Assembly: GCF_034314045.1 (NCBI RefSeq)
Contig: NZ_JAVIWL010000001.1
Span: 1,178,001 to 1,242,000, forward strand
DNA length: 64,000 nt
Source: Glaciimonas sp. CA11.2
GTDB taxonomy: Bacteria; Pseudomonadota; Gammaproteobacteria; Burkholderiales; Burkholderiaceae_D
Direction: 5' to 3'
The position numbers and the translations under genes were made by a program. Of this stretch, positions 27,915 through 36,235 are shown piece by piece. The notes beneath the pieces were generated by a model. That model saw nothing but the letters and a program-made list of their open reading frames with translations, was not told the origin of the DNA and did not search any database. Every line of letters begins with the position of its first letter. Within the stretch, counting starts at the first letter, position 1.

Positions 27915-28748
27915 TTACGGACGCGTACCAGTAGGGAAAGGCCATGCTGCTGCCGGATTCAGTATAGTTTTTACTGCTGAATCAGCTGCTGCTGCCGGTT
28001 TTGCCGCTACTTTTTTTGCCGCTGGCTTTTTTGCTGCTGCTTTAGCTGCTGCTTTAGCTGCAGGTTTCGCCGCTGCTTTAGCTGCAGGTTTCGCCGCTGC
28101 TTTAGCTGCAGGTTTCGCCGCTGCTTTAGCTGCTGGCTTTGCTACCGCTTTAGCGACAGGTTTCGCTGCTGCTTTAGCTACCGGCTTTTTGGCAGCAGGT
28201 TTTGCTGCTGCTTTAGCTACCGGCTTTTTTGCTGCAGGTTTCGCTGCTGCTTTAGCTACTGGCTTTTTGGCAGCAGGTTTTGCTGCTGCTTTAGCTACCG
28301 GCTTTTTGGCAGCAGGTTTTGCTGCTGCTTTAGCTACCGGCTTTTTTGCCGCAGGTTTGGCTGCTGCTTTTGCTACTGGCTTTTTTGCTGCAGGTTTCGC
28401 TGCTGCTTTTGCCACTGGCTTTTTGGCCGCTGCTTTTGCAGCAGGTTTCGCTGCTGCTTTTGCTACTGGCTTTTTGGCCGCTGCTTTTGCTACAGGTTTC
28501 GCTGCTGCTTTTGCTACTGGCTTTTTGGCCACTGCTTTTGCTACAGGTTTCGCTGCTGGCTTTTTGGCCGCTGCTTTTGCTACAGGTTTCGCTGCTGCTT
28601 TTGCTACTGGCTTTTTGGCCGCTGCTTTTGCTACAGGTTTCGCTGCTGCTTTAGCCACTGGTTTTTTAGCTGCTACTGGCTTTTTTGCCGGAGCGGCTTT
28701 CTTCACAGCGGGTTTTTTCGCTGCGGATTTCTTTGTTGCTGTTGCCAT
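27915..28748 (-). CDS. Histone H1-like Lys/Ala repeat protein
   Basis: A 277-aa very basic protein built almost wholly of AAKKPVAK / AAKPVAKA-type repeats from about residue 25 to 250, with a non-repeat C-terminus (ADSAVKTILNPAAAWPFPTGTRP). It resembles bacterial H1-like and AlgP-like proteins that bind DNA non-specifically. The ATG at 28748 has GAAGGAG 8 nt upstream. The DNA itself is a tandem array of roughly 12-36 bp units, so copy number probably varies between strains by slippage or recombination. It is followed by a strong terminator and so forms a single-gene unit. The globular domain of eukaryotic H1 is absent. Confidence 0.88.
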   Translation of the reverse strand: MATATKKSAAKKPAVKKAAPAKKPVAAKKPVAKAAAKPVAKAAAKKPVAKAAAKPVAKAAAKKPAAKPVAKAVAKKPVAKAAAKPVAKAAAKKPVAKAAAKPAAKAAAKKPVAKAAAKPAAKKPVAKAAAKPAAKKPVAKAAAKPAAKKPVAKAAAKPAAKKPVAKAAAKPAAKKPVAKAAAKPAAKKPVAKAAAKPVAKAVAKPAAKAAAKPAAKAAAKPAAKAAAKPAAKAAAKAAAKKPAAKKVAAKPAAAADSAVKTILNPAAAWPFPTGTRP

Positions 28749-29163
28749 TTTGTTTCTCCTTCACGTGATGGAAAAAATCAAGCTCCAAGTTGGAAACCCG
28801 ACGGCCCATCGCGATGGTCCGGCGGATTATTCATCGGCGCAATCAACTCTCTGCTTGCGCTAATGAATTCGGCACCAGCTGAACTGCTCCATCCCCTCAT
28901 TGATGCAGCACTTCAGCCATTATTGGCCAGGGATATCTTCCACGATCGCCGACCTGGAAGAGTCACGTTATTCGCAACGCCTTGCGGCTGCGAACCTAGC
29001 CAAAAAAACGCCAGCTATTACGCCAACGTCGGAATTCTTTAATTAAACCTCTTCCGGAACCTACTCCGCCTCGCAATACCACGTTGCCCGGTGCAGATTA
29101 TCTTCATTAACTTGCTGCGGTTCCAAAAGAAGTTTATTCAGTTACAAAAGGTGTTCGGATTTT
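28749..29163. other. Intergenic region between H1-like gene and nrdB
   Basis: Upstream region of the H1-like gene and downstream region of nrdB. A 59-codon frame (28863-29042, plus strand) is open but has no ribosome-binding site and no family I recognise, so I do not call it a gene. Otherwise nothing is seen apart from the nrdB terminator at its right side. Confidence 0.4.
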
Positions 29164-29167
29164 CCAA

Positions 29168-29207
29168 AGAAAAAGCCGCCATGCCCGATTTAGTCGGGAT
29201 GAGCGGC
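29168..29207 (-). terminator. Intrinsic terminator of nrdAB
   Basis: On the minus strand a 14-nt arm (29207-29194) pairs with 29188-29175, with two mismatches and a 5-nt loop, followed by TTTTTCTTT. It lies about 135 bp after the nrdB stop, the only minus-strand gene upstream of it. Confidence 0.85.
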
Positions 29208-29342
29208 GACGACAGATAAGATCTTTGCGGTCTTTGACTGTTCATTAAATTGAATTGCTACCTTTGGTTATGCAGCGTTTTTTTAAACTACTCGCTGCAT
29301 CTTTCCGTCCACCTCATATTCTTGTCGGAGATTCTGGTACCG

Positions 29343-30449
29343 TTATTCCCAGTTCAGTGCACCGCCGGTTTGATACTCAATGACACGTGTCTCAAAAAAG
29401 TTGCGCTCTTTTTTCAGATCGATCATCTCGCTCATCCAGGGGAAGGGATTTTCTTCCTGAGGGAACATTGGGTCCAGTCCGATTTGCTGCGCGCGGCGAT
29501 TTGCGATAAACCGCAAATAACCTTTAAACATTGGCGCATTCAAACCGAGCACTCCACGCGGCATTGTATCCTCTGCGTAACGATATTCCAACTCTACTGC
29601 GCTTAAAAACAACGATTTAATTTCATCACGAAATTCGGAGGTCCACAAATGCGGATTTTCCATCTTGATTGTGTTGATTAAATCGATGCCGAAGTTACAG
29701 TGCATTGATTCATCGCGCAAAATATATTGGTACTGTTCTGCCGCACCCATCATCTTATTTTGACGACCAAGCGCCAGGATCTGAGTAAAGCCGACATAGA
29801 AGAAAAGGCCTTCCATGATGCAGGCAAACACGATCAGCGAACGCAATAATTTCTGGTCGTTCTCCGTTGTGCCGGTCTTGAATTCAGGATCGGTCAACGT
29901 GTTGATGAACGGAATCAGAAACTCATCTTTGTCACGAATCGATTTGACTTCATGATACGCGTTAAAAATTTCAGCTTCGTCCAAACCCAGCGACTCGACA
30001 ATATATTGATATGCGTGGGTGTGAATAGCCTCTTCAAACGCCTGACGCAACAAATACTGACGACATTCTGGTGCAGTGATGTGGCGATAAGTGCCAAGTA
30101 CGATGTTGTTGGCAGCCAGTGAATCAGCAGTGACGAAGAAACCCAGATTGCGTTTTACCAGACGACGCTCGTCATCAGTCAACCCATTTGGACTTTTCCA
30201 CAGTTCGATATCGCGCTGCATATTGATTTCTTGCGGCATCCAGTGATTAGCACAACCGGCCAGATACTTGTCCCATGCCCATTTATATTTAAAAGGCACC
30301 AATTGATTGACGTCTGTATGACCATTGATAATGCGCTTATCAGCAGCATTGACGCGATGTGTCGTATCCACGGCAGCCTCTGTCGGCATCACAGGTGGCA
30401 TTACACGCGAGTCGGGTGTTGAACTTGATTGTTCATCCCAAGAGAGCAT
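29343..30449 (-). CDS. nrdB: Class Ia ribonucleotide reductase subunit beta
   Basis: Small subunit that houses the diferric-tyrosyl radical cofactor used to reduce ribonucleotides. The 368-aa protein begins MLSWDEQSS and carries the iron-ligand carboxylates and histidines in [13 protein letters not shown] and [14 protein letters not shown]. The C-terminal tail ([18 protein letters not shown]) is the peptide that binds NrdA. It lies 126 bp downstream of nrdA and is followed by an intrinsic terminator. No nrdI or nrdH is present, consistent with class Ia. Confidence 0.97.
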   Translation of the reverse strand: MLSWDEQSSSTPDSRVMPPVMPTEAAVDTTHRVNAADKRIINGHTDVNQLVPFKYKWAWDKYLAGCANHWMPQEINMQRDIELWKSPNGLTDDERRLVKRNLGFFVTADSLAANNIVLGTYRHITAPECRQYLLRQAFEEAIHTHAYQYIVESLGLDEAEIFNAYHEVKSIRDKDEFLIPFINTLTDPEFKTGTTENDQKLLRSLIVFACIMEGLFFYVGFTQILALGRQNKMMGAAEQYQYILRDESMHCNFGIDLINTIKMENPHLWTSEFRDEIKSLFLSAVELEYRYAEDTMPRGVLGLNAPMFKGYLRFIANRRAQQIGLDPMFPQEENPFPWMSEMIDLKKERNFFETRVIEYQTGGALNWE

Positions 30450-30575
30450 ATTTCTTCCTTCACTTTATCTTTTGATTGGTATGCGCGACTTTAGTTCAGC
30501 CAGCGCAACAGTTCGTGTCTTAAACAATGTTATCGGCACATTCCGGACTGGCCGGAACGTGCCGTTGTACTGCAT

Positions 30576-33500
30576 TTACTGGCAAGCTTCGCACTCTTCG
30601 AAACCTGCATCACCTGGACGCATGGTGCACGCCGGACCATCCAATTCCAACTCATCCGACACCACTGGCTTTGCCGCATAATTTGCCATTGCACCGCCGC
30701 TAACAGCGCCGTCCACCGACACCGCATTCAACGCACCAGTTTTGGTCGTTGATTTTTCAGTGTGCGTAGCGCCGATTGTGCGCAGATAGTAAGTGGTTTT
30801 TAGTCCACGCAACCATGCCAATTTGTAAGTCTCATCGAGTTTTTTACCCGATGCGCCGGCCATGTAGATATTTAATGACTGGGCTTGATCGATCCATTTT
30901 TGACGACGCGAGGCAGCTTCGACCAACCATGACGGCTCGACTTCGAAAGCGGTCGCATAAATAGCGCGCAAATCTTGCGGTATGCGATCAATTTTGGCCA
31001 GACTGCCATCAAAATACTTGAGGTCCGAGATCATGACTTCATCCCACAGACCACGCGCTTTCAGATCACGCACTAAATAAGAATTGATTTCCGTAAATTC
31101 GCCGGACAGGTTCGATTTCACATACAGATTTTGATAGGTCGGCTCAATACAAGCCGATACACCAATAATGTTTGAGATGGTGGCGGTCGGCGCGATCGCT
31201 ACGCAGTTCGAGTTGCGCATACCAAACTCTTTGATGCGAGCGCGCAAAGAAGTCCAGTCGAGTGATTCCGACATGTCCGTCTCAAGATAACCGCCACGCT
31301 CTTCTGCCAACAGCTTCAGGGAATCTTGCGGCAAAATGCCACGATCCCACAAAGAACCGCGGAATGAACTGTAACGACCACGCTCTTCTGCTAACTCAGT
31401 CGATGCGTAATACGCGTTGTAACACACCACTTCCATCGAACGATCGGCAAACTCAACCGCTTCCTGGGACGCATAAGGAATCCGCATCATGTGCAGGCAA
31501 TCCTGGAAACCCATAATGCCCAGACCGACCGGCCGATGACGCAAATTGGAATCACGTGCCTTTTTAACTGCGTAATAGTTAATATCAATGACGTTATCCA
31601 ACATCCGCATCGCCGTAGTAATGGTTTTCTGCAGCTTGACCGGATCCAGCTTGCCGTCTTTCATGTGCGCTGGCAGATTGACCGAGCCCAAATTACATAC
31701 CGCGATTTCTGACTCGTTCGTGTTCAACGTGATTTCTGTACACAAATTAGAGCTGTGCACCATACCGACGTGTTGCTGTGGCGAACGGATATTGCAAGGA
31801 TCTTTAAAAGTAATCCATGGGTGACCGGTTTCAAACAGCATTGACAACATCTTGCGCCACAGATCCAGCGCATGCAGCTTCTTAGTCGTGCGCAGTTCAC
31901 CGCGTGCGGCTTTGGCTTCGTACCCGATGTAGGCCGTCTCAAACGCTTTACCGACTTTGTCATGCAAATCCGGCGCATCGCTAGGCGAGAACAAAGTCCA
32001 CTCGCCCTTTTCCATCACGCGCTTCATAAACAGGTCAGGAATCCAGTTGGCGGTATTCATATCATGCGTACGGCGACGATCATCGCCAGTATTTTTACGC
32101 AGGTCGAGGAATTCCTCGATGTCCATGTGCCAGGTTTCCAGATAAGCGCACACTGCGCCCTTGCGCTTGCCGCCTTGATTGACTGCAACAGCTGTGTCGT
32201 TAACCACTTTCAGGAACGGCACCACGCCTTGTGATTTGCCGTTGGTGCCCTTAATGTGCGCACCAAGCGAACGCACAGGCGTCCAGTCGTTACCTAGCCC
32301 GCCAGCGTATTTCGCCAGCAAAGCGTTCTCTTTAATAGCGTCGTAAATACCTTCAAGGTCATCCGACACTGTGGTGAGATAGCACGATGACAGTTGTGAA
32401 CGCAATGTCCCTGAATTAAACAGGGTTGGCGTGGAGCTCATGAAATCGAAACTAGACAGCAAATTGTAGAACTCAATCGCCCGCTCTTCGCGGTTAACTT
32501 CGTTCAGCGACAAGCCCATCGCGACGCGCATATAAAACGCTTGCGGCATTTCGATACGCACATCCTGAATATGTAGGAAATAGCGGTCATATAAAGTTTG
32601 CAGACCGATATAGGCAAATTGCAGATCACGTTCTGGTTGCAATGCATCGGCCAGTTTTTTCAAATCGAACTGGGCCAGCTTGCTATCCAATAGATCTGCC
32701 TCAATACCCTTTTTAATATACTTTGGAAAATATTCAAGGTATTCCGCTGGCGCATCGGCTTGCGTCACTTCTTTTCCGAAGACTTCCTTGCGAATCGTAT
32801 GCATCAGCAAACGTGCTGTCACCGTACTATAAGCAGGATCTTTTTCCATCAAAGCACGCGCTGCCAAAATGGCTGACTTGTGCAACTCTTCAACCGGCAC
32901 ACCGTCGTACAGGTTTTTGACTGCCTCAGACAGAATCGCTTCGGCATCAACATGCTTTTCCAAACCGATACAAGCCGCCGAAATCAAATCACGCACTTGA
33001 TTCATGTCCAGAACGCGACGTTGTCCATCTTCCGTTACATATATGTCGGCCGATGTCGCAGCAGCGTTAGTGGTAATCAGTTGCGCACGTTCTTCCATAC
33101 GCTTGGCGCGATACAGCACGTAAGCGCGTGCCACGTCATGCTCGCCCGAGCGCATCAGGGACAATTCGACCTGGTCTTGAATATCTTCAATGTGAAAAGT
33201 GCCGCCGGTTGGTTGACGACGCACCAATGCGTTGACAACGTTCAGGGTCAACTGCTCGACTAACTCGCGCACACGTGCGGAAGCAGCACCTTGACCGCCG
33301 TTGACCGCTAGAAAAGCTTTGGTCACAGCGATTGAAATCTTGGACGGTTCAAATCCGACCACTGCGCCGTTACGGCGGATGATTCGGTAATCACCAAAAC
33401 TGACCGGCGCATTCGCGGGAGCGGAAGCTTTGCCAGATTGGGACGATGCGCCGCCGAAGTCTGAGGAAGATTTGATAGAAATTTCTTGAGTAGATTGCAC
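30576..33500 (-). CDS. nrdA: Class Ia ribonucleoside-diphosphate reductase subunit alpha
   Basis: Catalytic large subunit, 974 aa, somewhat longer than E. coli NrdA (761 aa). The extra length is an N-terminal low-complexity leader and a first ATP-cone-like region (IIRRNGAVVGFEPSKISIAVTKAFLAVNGG), with a second cone-like stretch (VYVTEDGQRRVLDMNQVRDLISAAC) after it. The catalytic core has the disulfide Cys in SQLSSCYL, the NLCTE active-site block with Cys and Glu, and VCNLGSVNL. The extreme C-terminus ends CEAC-Q, the mobile CxxC. Two tandem ATP cones suggest elaborate allosteric control. NrdR-like boxes lie upstream. Confidence 0.96.
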   Translation of the reverse strand: MQSTQEISIKSSSDFGGASSQSGKASAPANAPVSFGDYRIIRRNGAVVGFEPSKISIAVTKAFLAVNGGQGAASARVRELVEQLTLNVVNALVRRQPTGGTFHIEDIQDQVELSLMRSGEHDVARAYVLYRAKRMEERAQLITTNAAATSADIYVTEDGQRRVLDMNQVRDLISAACIGLEKHVDAEAILSEAVKNLYDGVPVEELHKSAILAARALMEKDPAYSTVTARLLMHTIRKEVFGKEVTQADAPAEYLEYFPKYIKKGIEADLLDSKLAQFDLKKLADALQPERDLQFAYIGLQTLYDRYFLHIQDVRIEMPQAFYMRVAMGLSLNEVNREERAIEFYNLLSSFDFMSSTPTLFNSGTLRSQLSSCYLTTVSDDLEGIYDAIKENALLAKYAGGLGNDWTPVRSLGAHIKGTNGKSQGVVPFLKVVNDTAVAVNQGGKRKGAVCAYLETWHMDIEEFLDLRKNTGDDRRRTHDMNTANWIPDLFMKRVMEKGEWTLFSPSDAPDLHDKVGKAFETAYIGYEAKAARGELRTTKKLHALDLWRKMLSMLFETGHPWITFKDPCNIRSPQQHVGMVHSSNLCTEITLNTNESEIAVCNLGSVNLPAHMKDGKLDPVKLQKTITTAMRMLDNVIDINYYAVKKARDSNLRHRPVGLGIMGFQDCLHMMRIPYASQEAVEFADRSMEVVCYNAYYASTELAEERGRYSSFRGSLWDRGILPQDSLKLLAEERGGYLETDMSESLDWTSLRARIKEFGMRNSNCVAIAPTATISNIIGVSACIEPTYQNLYVKSNLSGEFTEINSYLVRDLKARGLWDEVMISDLKYFDGSLAKIDRIPQDLRAIYATAFEVEPSWLVEAASRRQKWIDQAQSLNIYMAGASGKKLDETYKLAWLRGLKTTYYLRTIGATHTEKSTTKTGALNAVSVDGAVSGGAMANYAAKPVVSDELELDGPACTMRPGDAGFEECEACQ

Positions 33501-33871
33501 TGAGCCTCCCGAGCTGAGTTGACAAACGCGCTCATCGCGTCTGTTGTTGTTAACTATTATTGAGAATCACTGAAACTTTCAGGATCCACTGACATACCAC
33601 CACGCCTACGTCGTAATAACTTATGCACTGCAATTAAATCACTTCAACTGATTGCATTGCGTCTACCAATACACGATTCCTCATGCCTTTTGCAGGCTGT
33701 TAAAACCGTACGTAAACGCAAAATCCTATTTGACACTACGGTCAAACATCATCAATTTTAAACGAGGGGCGCTGCAACGGGCCCATCCAACATGAGTACC
33801 AAAACACTCTTAGTGATGTAGATAAGACACCTGAAACAGCAAAATGAAGAAATCACACCTTTCACCACAAA

Positions 33872-33887
33872 ACACTATATATAGTCT
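33872..33887 (-). promoter_or_regulatory. NrdR box-like palindrome 1 upstream of nrdA
   Basis: ACACTATATATAGTCT is close to the NrdR consensus (ACAC-N-ATAT-N-GTGT type), with 15 of 16 positions matching the ideal palindrome ACACTATATATAGTGT. A second, weaker box starts exactly 31 bp away, the tandem spacing usual for NrdR operators. This suggests repression of nrdAB by NrdR at high (d)ATP. Confidence 0.75.
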
Positions 33888-33902
33888 TTTTTATCGGTGT
33901 AT

Positions 33903-33918
33903 GCACTAATTGTAGTAC
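33903..33918 (-). promoter_or_regulatory. NrdR box-like palindrome 2 upstream of nrdA
   Basis: GCACTAATTGTAGTAC matches 10 of 16 positions of the same ideal palindrome; the CACTA and TAGT half-sites are conserved. Its start is 31 bp from box 1, three helical turns, as in other nrd operators. Confidence 0.6.
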
Positions 33919-34000
33919 CTGAACTGCGTAGATGCAATGCTTATACGTGCGCATTTGTAGAATCTTTTTTTAGAACAAAAGCCAAAATCTGTTGACTTTC

Positions 34001-34696
34001 CTAGCTTCCAACAGGGAAGCGCAATGTGGGGTTGGTGAGCACTTGCGGTCGATAGCCTGCCAAGCCTTGCTGGTATTGATGCCAGTCAAAAAATGGACCT
34101 GGATCAGTTTTCCTGCCGGGTGCAATATGGCTGTGCCCACGTACCGCCAGCAAGTCGTGTCGAGACATCAATGCATCGGTGATTGCGCATAAAGCAAGGT
34201 ATTGCCGCGAGGAAAAAGGCTCAAAATCGGTTCCCTCGAGCTCGATTCCGATCGAAAAATCATTACAACGCTCTCGCTCGCCAAACGAAGATGCACCGGC
34301 GTGCCATGCCCTTTCATTAGTCGATACGAATTGCACAACATCACCATCGCGGCGAATCAGGAAATGCGCCGATACCCTTAACGGTCGCAATTGCGCAAAG
34401 TAGGGATCAGCATCGTAGTCCAACTGGTTACAAAACAGGTCTGCAATAAAAGGACCACCGAATTGTCCTGGCGGCAAACTAATATTATGAATGACCAACA
34501 ACTCAATCCCACCATCCGAGGGCCGTGCATCGCAATTGGGCGAACGCAGATGCTGAACGGCGGGCATGCCAATACCTTCTCCACTGATATTGCACCAGCC
34601 GTCCTCACCGATGTGAAAAATCGGCGATTGCGATTGTGGCCCGATTCCAGCAACATTTGCCGCTACGGCCGCCATGGATAATTTATCCGTCATCAC
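34001..34696 (-). CDS. ampD: 1,6-anhydro-N-acetylmuramyl-L-alanine amidase AmpD
   Basis: Cytoplasmic zinc amidase that cleaves the peptide from anhydromuropeptides in cell-wall recycling. In enterics its loss induces AmpC beta-lactamase. The 231-aa protein has the zinc ligands in LLVIHNISLPPG (His), the RGHSHIAPGRKTDPG block (His and Asp), and the substrate segment SIGIELEG. An N-terminal extension of about 35 residues precedes the core. It lies 9 bp downstream of the pilR gene on the same strand, so it is likely cotranscribed with pilSR. Confidence 0.94.
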   Translation of the reverse strand: MMTDKLSMAAVAANVAGIGPQSQSPIFHIGEDGWCNISGEGIGMPAVQHLRSPNCDARPSDGGIELLVIHNISLPPGQFGGPFIADLFCNQLDYDADPYFAQLRPLRVSAHFLIRRDGDVVQFVSTNERAWHAGASSFGERERCNDFSIGIELEGTDFEPFSSRQYLALCAITDALMSRHDLLAVRGHSHIAPGRKTDPGPFFDWHQYQQGLAGYRPQVLTNPTLRFPVGS

Positions 34697-34705
34697 GAAT
34701 ACTCG

Positions 34706-36208
34706 TCATTCCTGCTCATGAATTGATAGCCGCTGCATGCGATATCGCAATTGGCGAAAGCTGATCCCTAACAACTCAGCTGCTTTGGTACGGTTGAATT
34801 GCGTTCGACCTAAGGCTTGCCGTATTATATTGCGCTCCACATCGTCCAGATGCATCGGCAGCGATGGCGGCAAGCTGACCTTCGTATCATCCGGCTCTAT
34901 AACGAACTGTCCACCCATCGCCATAATGGCCGCGACTGTTGCCGCAGACTCTTCAGGACCGATAGGCTCTCGTAATTCAATCGCTCTGGCTGCTTCCGTC
35001 TGCCGATATCCGGGCGCTCTTAATGCCAGATCGGAAACTTCGATCTGGCCATCGTTCGCAAACGCTAATGCGCGCTCAAGAATGTTTTCCAGTTCACGTA
35101 CGTTGCCGGGGAAAGTATACCCACGCAGGGCCTGCAAGGCAGCCGGACTGAGCGATATTGGCGACTGGTGCTGATCTGGAAATGCAAGACGCGTCAAAAT
35201 GACTTCCGCCAACAAGCCAATATCATCGACGCGTTCCCGCAGAGGTGGCAGATGTAACTCGATGACATTTAAACGGTAATACAAATCCTGCCGAAACTTA
35301 CCCTTTTCCACACACTCCGCCAAATTTTGGTGAGTCGCACTCACCAAACGTACATCGACCACTTCTTCCGTGGTTGCACCGACTTTGCGCACCCGCCGTT
35401 CCTGAATTGCACGCAATAATTTTACTTGCATCGCCAGTGGAAGATCAGCCACCTCATCAAGCAATAGCGTACCGCCATTTGCCGCTTGAAAAAAACCGTC
35501 CCGATCATCCGCTGCACCAGTGAACGCACCTTTTCGATAGCCAAAAAATTCCGCTTCCATCAAATTCTCTGGAATTGCGCCACAGTTGACAGCAATAAAC
35601 GGTTTATCAGCGCGTGGACTGAGTGCGTGTAAATCGCGCGCTGCCAACTCTTTTCCACTACCGGATTCGCCGCTAATCGCAATCGGTGCCATGCTTCGCG
35701 CCAACCTCGCAATTTGCGTACGCAAATCCTGCATTGCCGCCGATACTCCGATCAGACGCAAGGCCGGTGCGCCGGACTTGTTATTACTCAGTCCATTGCG
35801 TGGCAATATGCCAGCAGGAGGCACGCCGTTGCGCTCTGGCAAATGGACGCGTAGCGCCGATTGCACCATCAAACGTAATTGATCAAGTGCAACCGGCTTC
35901 GACAAATAATCGAATGCCCCCGCCTTCAATGCCATTACCGCGTTGTCCGCACTGCCGAACGCAGTAATGACGGCGACCGGTGTCATCTTGCCACTGGCGA
36001 CAATCTCGTGCACCAATTCAATGCCAAGACCATCAAGAAGCCGCATATCAGTCAGCACGAGTGCATAGTCACGTAGCAGCAGGAAACGTCGCGCCTCTGC
36101 CAGTGAATCGGCACTATCGACGTCCAAACCCATTTTGACCAACGCGATTTCCAGCAATTCGCGCAAATGTGCTTCGTCATCGACAACTAAAATACGGGGT
36201 GAAGTCAT
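34706..36208 (-). CDS. pilR: Sigma-54-dependent response regulator PilR
   Basis: NtrC-type activator, homologous to PilR, which activates pilin transcription with sigma-54. From ATG 36208 the 500-aa protein has a receiver domain (ILVVDDEAHL, phospho-acceptor Asp in LVLTDMRL near residue 46), an AAA+ domain with Walker A GESGSGKE, the sigma-54-contact loop GAFTGA, and Walker B LLLDEVAD. It ends with a Fis-type helix-turn-helix (FNRTKAAELLGISFRQLRYRMQ). A TTG at 36229 is a possible earlier start. It follows pilS by 27 bp. No pilin gene is in the window. Confidence 0.9.
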   Translation of the reverse strand: MTSPRILVVDDEAHLRELLEIALVKMGLDVDSADSLAEARRFLLLRDYALVLTDMRLLDGLGIELVHEIVASGKMTPVAVITAFGSADNAVMALKAGAFDYLSKPVALDQLRLMVQSALRVHLPERNGVPPAGILPRNGLSNNKSGAPALRLIGVSAAMQDLRTQIARLARSMAPIAISGESGSGKELAARDLHALSPRADKPFIAVNCGAIPENLMEAEFFGYRKGAFTGAADDRDGFFQAANGGTLLLDEVADLPLAMQVKLLRAIQERRVRKVGATTEEVVDVRLVSATHQNLAECVEKGKFRQDLYYRLNVIELHLPPLRERVDDIGLLAEVILTRLAFPDQHQSPISLSPAALQALRGYTFPGNVRELENILERALAFANDGQIEVSDLALRAPGYRQTEAARAIELREPIGPEESAATVAAIMAMGGQFVIEPDDTKVSLPPSLPMHLDDVERNIIRQALGRTQFNRTKAAELLGISFRQLRYRMQRLSIHEQE

Positions 36209-36235
36209 AGCAACAATTTTCCCGCTCAAATAAAA

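Larger units (their letters stand above)
33501..34000. other. Non-coding region upstream of nrdA
   Basis: A 500-bp AT-rich stretch with no credible gene. It contains the two NrdR-type boxes and the 5' leader of nrdA on the minus strand; the boxes lie 370-420 bp from the nrdA start, implying a long leader. I could not fix a promoter by eye. Confidence 0.4.

Noticed and set aside
28189..28863. A 224-residue plus-strand frame antisense to the H1-like gene, rich in AAFATGF repeats
   Set aside because: It is the complement of the Lys/Ala repeats. Repeated codons leave antisense frames open, and it has no ribosome-binding site.
28863..29042. 59-codon plus-strand ORF upstream of the H1-like gene
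   Set aside because: No Shine-Dalgarno, no recognisable family and no coupling to neighbours; it starts at GAATTC-containing sequence by chance.
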